The notes under the pieces were generated by a model. That model searched no databases and was not told the origin of the DNA. It saw only the letters and a list, made by a program, of their open reading frames with translations. The position numbers and the translations under genes are program-made. From JAFDCJ01 sp964527835 (GTDB taxonomy: Bacteria > Desulfobacterota > Desulfobacteria > Desulfobacterales > JAFDCJ01): DNA of 64,000 nucleotides. The stretch lies in assembly GCA_964527835.1 (NCBI GenBank), contig CAZGNV010000011.1:1-64000 (forward strand), read 5' to 3'. Below are positions 1-6,962 of this stretch, in pieces (the stretch's first letter is position 1; each line of letters opens with the position of its first letter).

Positions 1-456
1 GGCCGCCGCCAGGGTGATGTCCACCGAAACCCCCAGGCTCATCCAGCCGAAATCATCCGGAGGGGACACCTGGATGAGGGCCACGTGAACCGGCAGCAGG
101 CGGCTTTTAAAAAGCCGGGGTACGGCCGAAAGGTTGATGGGGGTGATAAACCGCCGGTTGCGGGCAATGGCCTTGTGACGGCCCGATCCCAGGTAGAAGG
201 AGCGGATATTGAGGCTGTGATCCTTGGTTTTGTTGGCAATCAGCGTCAAAGGTGTGGTTTCAAGACACAACAGGCGGATGATTTCGATATCCTGCAAAAA
301 ACCCGAGGCGTCGGAAATTTCACGCACCAGGTGCTGGGGCTCGCCGCAGGAAGATCCGATATACACCCGTTGGCCCGGCTTGATGGCCTTGATCGCCTCG
401 GCGGCGCTGCGCCGGTTTTCAACGTATCGGTCGGCCCAATAGGCGGATGTCGCCAT
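1..456 (-). CDS. Acetyl-CoA hydrolase/transferase family protein, N-terminal part (cut by window edge)
   Basis: The 152 visible codons begin MATSAYWADRYVENRRSAAE and continue with GQRVYIGSSCGEPQHLV and NLSAVPRLF. This is the N-terminal alpha/beta domain of class I CoA-transferases of the acetyl-CoA hydrolase/4-hydroxybutyrate CoA-transferase type, which move CoA between acyl-CoA and a free acid or acetate. The ATG at 456 is chosen because AGGAG lies a few bases upstream; the ATG at 460 is in another frame. The catalytic Glu would lie in the missing part. In related bacteria some of these proteins carry an extra acetyltransferase domain, which cannot be judged here. A second CoA-transferase lies at 61213-62667. 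Family assignment is solid; substrate unknown. Confidence 0.85.
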   Translation of the reverse strand, partial: MATSAYWADRYVENRRSAAEAIKAIKPGQRVYIGSSCGEPQHLVREISDASGFLQDIEIIRLLCLETTPLTLIANKTKDHSLNIRSFYLGSGRHKAIARNRRFITPINLSAVPRLFKSRLLPVHVALIQVSPPDDFGWMSLGVSVDITLAAA

Positions 457-588
457 GCATTTCTCCTTTCCGGCAATACAAGAAATGAAACAGCAGCAGC
501 TGTCGCGGGATGCAGCCCGCAACGGCAGTGTTGTAAAGGTAGCTCATTTCACAATCAATGGCAAGGCCAACAACGCCGTTATTGGCCC

Positions 589-618
589 TTGACTCGAAGA
601 TATCTTTATGCATATAGG
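589..618 (+). promoter_or_regulatory. Candidate sigma-70 promoter for the TRAP transporter operon
   Basis: TTGACT at 589-594 and TATAGG at 613-618 are separated by 18 bp, about 60 bp before the small permease start. It is the best -35/-10 pair in this gap. No operator is obvious. Confidence 0.35.
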
Positions 619-677
619 TGCCTTTCAGGTTTCGCCCCCCTGATTGACACGGATCTATCATCACATGGAACAACACC

Positions 678-1208
678 ATGGATATGCTTGAAAAGCTCAG
701 CCGCCGCATCGACACGTTCAACGAGTGGATCGGCCAGGGGGTGGCCTGGGTCACCCTCGCTCTGGTGCTGGTCATTTTCGTCGACGTGGTGATGCGCTAC
801 CTGTTCAACACCAGCTTTGTCTTCACCCAGGAACTGGAATGGCACCTGTTCGGCTTCATTTTTTTAATCGGGGCCGGCTACACCCTGCTGCATGACGGTC
901 ACGTGCGGGTGGACATCATCTACCAGCGCCTGGGCTATAAAGGGCAGGCCTGGGTAAACCTGGCCGGTGTGCTCCTGTTTCTCATCCCGGGATGCCTGAT
1001 GGTCATCATCACGTCCTGGAAGTTCGCGGCAAACTCCTTTCTGCTGCTGGAAGGGTCTCCAGACCCCGGCGGCATTCCGTTTCGCTTCGTGCTGAAAGGA
1101 TGCATTCCGGTGGGGTTTGCGCTGCTGCTCATCCAGGGGATCTCCCTGGGGATTCACAGCTTATTGCAGATCACCGGCCGCGAAACCCCTGAAGAGGAGG
1201 CCTCCTGA
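678..1208 (+). CDS. dctQ: TRAP transporter small permease (DctQ family)
   Basis: This 176-residue protein has four hydrophobic segments (about residues 20-45, 52-72, 92-115 and 132-158), the size and topology of DctQ subunits. DctQ forms the inner-membrane complex with DctM for sodium-coupled uptake of organic acids delivered by a periplasmic binding protein. The visible motif RYLFNTSFVFTQELEWHLF resembles the conserved (F)xWxxE region of the family. The stop overlaps the next start (TGATG), so translation with the large permease is probably coupled. The start has no strong Shine-Dalgarno but fits the family N-terminus. Confidence 0.92.
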   Translation: MDMLEKLSRRIDTFNEWIGQGVAWVTLALVLVIFVDVVMRYLFNTSFVFTQELEWHLFGFIFLIGAGYTLLHDGHVRVDIIYQRLGYKGQAWVNLAGVLLFLIPGCLMVIITSWKFAANSFLLLEGSPDPGGIPFRFVLKGCIPVGFALLLIQGISLGIHSLLQITGRETPEEEAS

Positions 1209-2533
1209 TGGAATATCTGGCAGGCTGGATGTTCCTGGCACTGACCATTTTATTGATAGGCGGCTTTCCGGTCACCTTCACCCTGCTGGGCACGGCCCTG
1301 GTCTTCGGCCTCATCGGCTTCGGCTGGGATTTTTTCAACCTGCTGCCCCTGCGCATCTGGGGGCGCATGACCAACGTCACCCTGATCGCCGTGCCCCTGT
1401 TCGTCTTCATGGGGGTGATGCTGGAGCGCTCCGGCCTGGCCGAAGAACTGCTGGACACCATGGGCCTGCTCTTCGGCCGGCTGCGCGGAGGGCTGGCCAT
1501 TTCGGTGGTGGTGGTGGGCGCCCTGCTGGGGGCTTCCACGGGCATTGTCGGCGCCACGGTGGTCACCATGGGGCTGCTGGCCGTGCCCACCATGCTGCGC
1601 CGCGGCTACCAGAAGGAGCTGGCCACGGGCACGGTGGCGGCCTCCGGAACCCTGGGCCAGATCATTCCGCCCAGCATCGTGCTGGTGCTCATCGGCGATA
1701 TTGTCGGCGTTTCGGTGGGAGATCTTTTTATCGGCGCCGTGCTGCCCGGCCTGGTGCTGGTGGGACTTTTCATCCTCTATATTCTGCTGGCCGCCTTTTT
1801 CAGACCCGGCGTCGCGCCGGCAATTTCCAAAGAGGAGCTGGCGGCCATCGGCGCCCGCCAGCTGGCCATCCGGGTCGTCAGGGCCTTGATCCCCCCCATG
1901 GCTTTGATCGTTGCGGTGCTCGGATCCATTTTCGCCGGCATCGCTTCGCCCACCGAAGCGGCGGCCGTGGGAGCGGTGGGAGCCAGCGTACTGACCATTT
2001 TAAACAGAAAGTTCAACATGACCCTTCTCCGGGAAGTCATGCTGTCGACGGTCAGGCTGACCTGCATGGTTTTTATCATTCTGTGCGGCGCGGCGGCCTT
2101 CGGCCTGGTCTTCCGGGGACTGAACGGCGACACCCTGGTGCGGAACTTTCTGGGGGGCATCGCCCACCAATACAGCCACGGCGCCGTGCTGGGCATCGTG
2201 ATGCTGCTGATCTTTTTTATCGGCTTTTTCCTGGACTTTATCGAAATCACCTTCATCCACGTACCGGTGCTGGCCCCGATCATGATCGACTTCGGCTATG
2301 ACCCGGTATGGTTCTGCATCCTGCTGGCGGTCAACCTGCAGACCTCGTTTCTGACACCGCCCTTCGGATTTTCGCTCTTTTATCTCAAGGCGGTCACCCC
2401 GCCGGAAATCACCACGGGACATATTTACCGGGGGATTATCCCCTTTGTTTTATTCCAGCTCATCGGGCTGGCCATCGTGGTCTTCTTTCCGCAGCTGGCC
2501 ACCTGGCTGCCCAAGCTGGTGTTCGGACCCTGA
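1208..2533 (+). CDS. dctM: TRAP transporter large permease (DctM family)
   Basis: This 441-residue polytopic protein has about 12 hydrophobic segments and the DctM hallmark around residues 140-160 (ASGTLGQIIPPSIVLVLIGD, with the conserved PPS). It is the transport subunit of a TRAP system. The start overlaps the stop of the small permease. The binding protein follows after 181 bp with its own ribosome site, giving the order Q-M-P. No frameshift or truncation is seen. Family assignment is very secure; substrate is discussed under the binding protein. Confidence 0.95.
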   Translation: MEYLAGWMFLALTILLIGGFPVTFTLLGTALVFGLIGFGWDFFNLLPLRIWGRMTNVTLIAVPLFVFMGVMLERSGLAEELLDTMGLLFGRLRGGLAISVVVVGALLGASTGIVGATVVTMGLLAVPTMLRRGYQKELATGTVAASGTLGQIIPPSIVLVLIGDIVGVSVGDLFIGAVLPGLVLVGLFILYILLAAFFRPGVAPAISKEELAAIGARQLAIRVVRALIPPMALIVAVLGSIFAGIASPTEAAAVGAVGASVLTILNRKFNMTLLREVMLSTVRLTCMVFIILCGAAAFGLVFRGLNGDTLVRNFLGGIAHQYSHGAVLGIVMLLIFFIGFFLDFIEITFIHVPVLAPIMIDFGYDPVWFCILLAVNLQTSFLTPPFGFSLFYLKAVTPPEITTGHIYRGIIPFVLFQLIGLAIVVFFPQLATWLPKLVFGP

Positions 2534-2714
2534 CAGGGCGTGATGCCAATTAAATCTTGACTGACGCCACCAAAAAGTTGCATTAAATCATTTAATGTGC
2601 TGTTATGACCACCGTTTTTATGGAAACAACCAAAAGGTCCAGTCATATGAACGCCGGCCTGCATGATCGCAGACTGTGCATGGAAAAAACCATTTATCCA
2701 CAAGGAGGTTTTTT

Positions 2715-3866
2715 GTGAAGCGACGTGATTTTTTGAAAAAAGCGGGTCTGGGAGCAGCCACGGCAGCAGCAGGAGCAGCAGGCATTGCGAGCCTGGTGAG
2801 CTGCGCCAAGGAAGAAGAGAAGAAAAAAGAAGAGGCCAAGGCACCGGCTGTTCAAACAAAAAAAATCATCAAATGGAAGATGGCCACCACCTGGCCGCCC
2901 AAGCTGCCGGTGCTGCAGACGGGAGCCGAGCGGCTGGCTGAACGCATCAAGGAGCTGTCCGACGGTCGGCTCCAGATCCAGGTGTTTGCCGGCGGCGAAC
3001 TGGTTCCGCCCCTGGAAACTTTCCAGGCTGTTTCCGACGGCACCGTGCAGTGCGGCAGCGGAGCGGCCTATTACTGGGCCGGCAAAGAGCCGGCGGTCCA
3101 ATGGTTCGCCGCCGTTCCGTTCGGCATGAACGCCCAGGGCATGGCCGCCTGGTTTCACGGCGGCGACGGGCTGAAACTGTGGGAGGAAACTTACGCGCCG
3201 TTCGGAATAATTCCCCGTCCCGGCGGCTCCACCGGCGTGCAGATGGGCGGGTGGTTCAACAAAAAGATCAACTCCATCGACGACTACAAGGGGTTGAAAA
3301 TGCGCATCCCGGGGCTGGGCGGCAAGGTGATCGCCAAAGCCGGCGGCACCGTGGTGCTGACCCCCGGCGGCGAAATTTTCACCAACCTGGAGCGCGGCGT
3401 CATCGACGCCACCGAATGGGTCGGCCCCTATCACGACCTGCGCATGGGCTTTTACCAGGCCGCCAAATACTACTACTATCCCGGCTGGCATGAGCCCGGC
3501 ACCTACCTGGAATTCATGTTCAATAAAAAAGCCTATGAGTCCCTGCCCAGGGACCTGCAGCTGATCATCGATGCGGCCTGCGCCGAAAACGAGATCTGGA
3601 CCCTGGCCCAGTTCGACGCCAACAACGGTGCGGCCCTGCAGACCCTGATCACCAAACATAACGTCAAGGTGTACAAGTTCCCGGACAAGGTGATCAACGC
3701 CCTGCGCCCCCTGGCTCAGGAAGTGGTCGAAGAGCAGGCCGCCAAAACCCCCATGGCCGCGAAGGTTAACGAGTCCTTCAAGAAATTCCAGAAAATCGTC
3801 GGCGGGTGGGGCCAAATCTCCGAAAAAGCGTACTATGACATCATTGCCCCCCAGGAGCCTGCCTGA
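2715..3866 (+). CDS. dctP: TRAP transporter substrate-binding protein (DctP/TakP type), Tat lipoprotein
   Basis: The start is GTG at 2715, placed 6 bases after AAGGAGG; an in-frame ATG 39 bp upstream would precede this site. The 383-residue protein opens VKRRDFLKKAG, a twin-arginine signal, followed by an Ala-rich stretch and a lipobox-like SLVSC, so it is probably Tat-exported and lipid-anchored. The mature part has the DctP fold signatures (FAGGELVPPLETFQAVSDGT; TNLERGVIDATEWVGPYHDL). The TEWVGP stretch is typical of the subgroup binding 2-oxo acids, lactate or similar small carboxylates (TakP type). Exact ligand cannot be read from sequence. Confidence 0.92.
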   Translation: MKRRDFLKKAGLGAATAAAGAAGIASLVSCAKEEEKKKEEAKAPAVQTKKIIKWKMATTWPPKLPVLQTGAERLAERIKELSDGRLQIQVFAGGELVPPLETFQAVSDGTVQCGSGAAYYWAGKEPAVQWFAAVPFGMNAQGMAAWFHGGDGLKLWEETYAPFGIIPRPGGSTGVQMGGWFNKKINSIDDYKGLKMRIPGLGGKVIAKAGGTVVLTPGGEIFTNLERGVIDATEWVGPYHDLRMGFYQAAKYYYYPGWHEPGTYLEFMFNKKAYESLPRDLQLIIDAACAENEIWTLAQFDANNGAALQTLITKHNVKVYKFPDKVINALRPLAQEVVEEQAAKTPMAAKVNESFKKFQKIVGGWGQISEKAYYDIIAPQEPA

Positions 3867-3976
3867 CCGATAGCCGTTTGCGGCCCTCTGGGTATATCTT
3901 TTTGCCAGCCGGTGCGCCTATGGCCGGCTGGCTTTCCCCCAGCGTTAGGGCTTCTTTCTGTGCGGGGAAAAACGCG

Positions 3977-4465
3977 ATGATTCCGGAAATTAAAAAAATT
4001 CTCTATGCCACCGACCTGTCCGAAAACGCCCGGCATGCCTTTGGGTATGCGGTATGCATGGCCAACTGCCATGATGCCGGAATTACGGTGCTGCACGTTG
4101 TTGAAGAGCTTTCATCATTTGCGCGATCAATGGTCAAGGAAGTGATGGGGGAAAACCGCTGGGAGCAGCTGGTCAAAGAAAAAGAAAATGAGGTCATCAC
4201 GAACCTGAAGTTGCGGCTGGAACAATTCTGCCGTCAGGTCAGTCAGCAACAGCCGGACTGCCCCTTTGTGGTGGACGACACCATCGTGGTTACCGGCCAT
4301 GCGGTGGATCAGATCGTGCGCCACACCGTGCAGCTGGACGTCGACCTGGTGGTCATGGGCTCGCGGGGAAAAGGCGGGCTGGCGGACGTAACCATGGGCA
4401 GCACCTCCCGCCGGGTGCTGCGGCGCTGCAAAAAACCGGTGCTGATCATCTGCACGGAAAAATAG
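3977..4465 (+). CDS. Universal stress protein, UspA family
   Basis: This 162-residue single-domain USP starts MIPEIKKILYATDLSENA and ends with the ATP-binding signature GSRGKGGLADVTMGSTSRRV (G-x2-G-x9-GS) and the strand KPVLIIC. ATP-binding USPs act in the cytoplasm in stress and energy sensing. The ATG at 3977 has GGGGA upstream; a longer in-frame reading lacks a ribosome site. It follows the TRAP binding protein by 110 bp on the same strand and may be read through from it. Single USP domains often sit beside TRAP genes in proteobacteria. Confidence 0.9.
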   Translation: MIPEIKKILYATDLSENARHAFGYAVCMANCHDAGITVLHVVEELSSFARSMVKEVMGENRWEQLVKEKENEVITNLKLRLEQFCRQVSQQQPDCPFVVDDTIVVTGHAVDQIVRHTVQLDVDLVVMGSRGKGGLADVTMGSTSRRVLRRCKKPVLIICTEK

Positions 4466-4491
4466 TAAAAAGAAGAATGCTTCTAATCTTG

Positions 4492-4527
4492 GATGAAGTC
4501 GCTAGAAAATCATTTTTTACGGCGCCG
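4492..4527. repeat. Family A repeat, minimal remnant between convergent genes
   Basis: GATGAAGTCG at one end and TTTTTTACGGCG at the other are the end sequences of family A with the core deleted. It fills the gap between the convergent stress-protein and rmuC genes, so it may act as a bidirectional terminator. Confidence 0.5.
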
Positions 4528-5904
4528 CTAAGCCTTTAGTTCCTCCTGATCTGCCTCAGGTTCTTCCACCGCTTCGGTTTCCGGCATTTCCTGCACCCCG
4601 CGCAGCCTGCGCTCAATGGCCCGGGTGCGCACTTCAGCGGCATCGATGGTGTTGCTGGCCTCCTGAAGCTTCTTGCGGGTCTTGGCCAGCACATCGCCGA
4701 ATTTTCCGAACTCGCTTTTCACCACCCCCAGCAGCTGCCAGACCTCGCTGGAGCGCTTTTCGACGGCCAGGGTGCGAAATCCCATCTGCAGGCTGTTGAG
4801 CAGGGCGGCCAGGGTGGTGGGGCCGGTGACGACGATGCGGTATTCGCGCTGCAGATCGTCGCACAATCCCGGCCGGCGCAGCACCTCGGCGTAAAGTCCC
4901 TCCACCGGCAAAAACATGATCGCAAAATCGGTGGTGTGGGGCGGGTCAAGATATTTCTCCTTGATGCGGCGGGCTTCGGCCCTGATGCGCGCCTCCAGGT
5001 TTTTCATGGATTGCTCGGCCAGGGGGCTGTCACCGGTTTCCCAGGCGTCCATCAGCCGCTGGTAGTCTTCCTGGGGAAATTTCGAATCCATGGGCAGCCA
5101 GACAACATTCTGCCGGTCGGCATCGTTTCCGGGAAGTTTGACGGCAAACTCCACCCGATCGCTGCTGTTCTTTTTGGTGGCCACATTGACCTCGTATTGA
5201 TCCGGAGTCAATATCTGCTCCAGGATGTGACCCAGACGAATTTCGCCCCAGGTGCCGCGGGTTTTGACATTGGTCAGCACCCTTTTCAAATCCCCCACGC
5301 CGGCAGCCAGGGAGCGCATCTCCCCCAAACCTTTGTATACCTGCTCCAGGCGTTCGCTGACCTGCTGGAAGGATTCACCCAGGCGCTTTTCCAAGGTGCT
5401 GTGCAGCTTTTCATCCACCGTGACGCGCATCAACTCCAGCTTGCGGGCGTTGTCTTCCTGCATGGCCTGCAGGCGGGTCTGGATGGTCTCGCGCATGGCC
5501 TCCAGTTTTTGCTCGTTGAGCCGGGTGGCCGCCATCATGTGTCTTGAAAACGAGTCCAGCTGGTCTTTTTGCAGGCGCATGTTTTCAATCATGCGCCGCT
5601 GCAGCGAATCACTGGAGCGTTTGAGCCCAATGCCCAGCTCGTGCCGGGACAGGCGCTGACTGCGGGCGGTTTCCTCCCGGTTGCGGCCCATCTCGTCTTT
5701 GATTACGCCCTCCAGCTGCTGCTGCCGATCGACCAGTGCCCTGAATTGCTGCTGCAGCGGCAGCAAGAGTTCATGGGGTTTGCGCCGGATGAGCACCACC
5801 AGCAAAACCAGTGAAGCCAGCACCAGCAGGCCGATCAGCACGACAACCAGCTGCATGGCGAGGGGAGTCATGAAAGCCGCTGCATTATTCAATACTGACG
5901 TCAT
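4528..5904 (-). CDS. rmuC: DNA recombination protein RmuC
   Basis: This 458-residue protein has an N-terminal membrane anchor (about residues 16-40), a long coiled coil (about 45-200) and the RmuC domain with its diagnostic stretches (TRGTWGEIRLGHILEQIL; WLPMDSKFPQEDYQRL; FAIMFLPVEGLYAEVLR; VTGPTTLAALLNSL). RmuC is a nuclease-fold protein that limits recombination at inverted repeats in E. coli, which is notable given the palindrome-rich DNA beside it. The start has AAAGGA upstream; a second Met 11 codons in is possible. The C-terminal tail is Glu-rich. The gene stands alone and converges on the stress-protein gene. Confidence 0.93.
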   Translation of the reverse strand: MTSVLNNAAAFMTPLAMQLVVVLIGLLVLASLVLLVVLIRRKPHELLLPLQQQFRALVDRQQQLEGVIKDEMGRNREETARSQRLSRHELGIGLKRSSDSLQRRMIENMRLQKDQLDSFSRHMMAATRLNEQKLEAMRETIQTRLQAMQEDNARKLELMRVTVDEKLHSTLEKRLGESFQQVSERLEQVYKGLGEMRSLAAGVGDLKRVLTNVKTRGTWGEIRLGHILEQILTPDQYEVNVATKKNSSDRVEFAVKLPGNDADRQNVVWLPMDSKFPQEDYQRLMDAWETGDSPLAEQSMKNLEARIRAEARRIKEKYLDPPHTTDFAIMFLPVEGLYAEVLRRPGLCDDLQREYRIVVTGPTTLAALLNSLQMGFRTLAVEKRSSEVWQLLGVVKSEFGKFGDVLAKTRKKLQEASNTIDAAEVRTRAIERRLRGVQEMPETEAVEEPEADQEELKA

Positions 5905-5968
5905 AAAATTTTTCCTTTATTCCACTATAAGTTGATGAATCGGGACCATCATAATTTGTATCTCAATC

Positions 5969-6032
5969 AATTGCATTATGCGCCGCGCAATATGCATTTT
6001 GGCATCGCTTAAGGTGCCCATTTGGGGCGCCA
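5969..6032 (+). repeat. Family B repeat, left half only
   Basis: The segment has GCGCAATATGCATTTTGG followed by CCCATTTGGGGCGCC, matching one arm of the full family B copies at 6311 and 17798. The opposite arm and core are missing. It runs directly into a family C element, an order repeated at 48498. Confidence 0.7.
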
Positions 6033-6056
6033 ACGACCGTAAATAAAATTGAAGGT

Positions 6057-6261
6057 GTGAATCAGCCGGCGCATGATATTTTCTTCCAACCGGTATGAAA
6101 CCATACCGTTGCAGCGTGTCCCTTGTTTGGGCCGAGGCCCTATGCGCTGCTAATTTGAATGGGTCCCGTGCCATTCATCCCAAACAAGGGACACTGCGAA
6201 AATAAGGAGCTGGTGAGAATCATACCGGTTTGCAGAAAACACCATCCTCCGGCCAATTCAC
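6057..6261 (+). repeat. Family C fold-back element, full copy
   Basis: This 205-bp element is bounded by imperfect inverted repeats of about 42 bp (GTGAATCAGCCGGC... and ...CCGGCCAATTCAC). Inside lies a perfect 16-bp inverted pair, GTGTCCCTTGTTTGGG and CCCAAACAAGGGACAC. Other copies are at 48587, 55272 and 62727. There is no open reading frame of note and no transposase. Confidence 0.85.
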
Positions 6262-6310
6262 ATCGATTTTTATGAATCGATGAGTTTCAAAGTTCCGGCA
6301 TACAAATCCA

Positions 6311-6512
6311 GACTGAGCGCAATATGTATTTTGGTTGAGCGATATTGTCCATTTGGGGAAGCAAGCCAGCGGGTCGGTGGGCGTTAAAAATTGCAAGCTG
6401 TCTGAGGCGCTTGCGCCGAGTTCTTGCAATTTAGCCCACCGATTCGATGGCGCCCCAAATGGACACAGAAAGCGAGACCAAAATGCATATTGTGCGGCGC
6501 ATCACGCAATTT
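6311..6512 (+). repeat. Family B palindromic element, full copy
   Basis: Outer arms (GCGCAATATGTATTTTGG, TGTCCATTTGGGG) are mirrored by CCCCAAATGGACA and CCAAAATGCATATTGTGC. The middle holds the hairpin core shared with family A: TCGGTGGGC pairs with GCCCACCGA, then AAATTGCAAG pairs with CTTGCAATTT. Confidence 0.85.
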
Positions 6513-6689
6513 AGTCAGCAAATAACATCTTTTTCGATAACCTCTTAAAAATACATTTTTTTCTTTGCATCATAGGAAAAACCGCTCCGGGGGTCAAGCC
6601 TGAAAGCCATACCGCAGCAAATCCGGCCGGCTGGTCTTTTTTTAATGACAAAGCGCAGTCAGCTGTGCTAGAAAAACGGAAACCCAAAC

Positions 6690-6943
6690 AATGACAGTCC
6701 CGTAAAAAGCTTATTTATACCGCGAGCGGCAACCTATGAACAACGAACTTGGGTTGACTTCGTTGGAAGTCATTTTCGAGCGACATCAACCCTTTTCGGA
6801 AAAAGAGCTGTGAAGGGTTGAGCGTTAAAAATTGCAAGCTGTTTGAGGAGCTGGCGACGAGTTCTTGCAATTTAGCGAAACCCTTCACCGCTCCCGAAAA
6901 GGGTTGCCCAAGCGAGAAAATTGACTTTTTACGTGTTCATCAA
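6690..6943 (+). repeat. Family A palindromic element, full copy
   Basis: The copy contains the end box CCGTAAAAAGC, the arm GAGCGACATCAACCC, the core (GAAGGGTT ... AAATTGCAAG ... CTTGCAATTT ... AACCCTTC) and the closing arm TTGACTTTTTACG. The right end lies just before the penicillin-acylase gene and supplies an untranslated-looking in-frame extension MTFYVFI. Confidence 0.85.
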
Positions 6944-6962
6944 CAAGAATGGAGCCTTGAAA

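Noticed and set aside
85..792. Long plus-strand reading over the first CoA-transferase
   Set aside because: It is antisense to a clear CoA-transferase domain and runs through the gap and the small permease start.
6818..6900. Short peptides with KLFEELATSS read through family A cores (also near 51700)
   Set aside because: They arise because the core is conserved as a hairpin. The same strand-symmetric palindrome gives readings both ways, lengths vary and there is no ribosome site.
5969..6943. CRISPR array or prophage in the large repeat-rich gap
   Set aside because: The repeats are long palindromes of three types with no regular spacers, and there are no cas or phage genes nearby.
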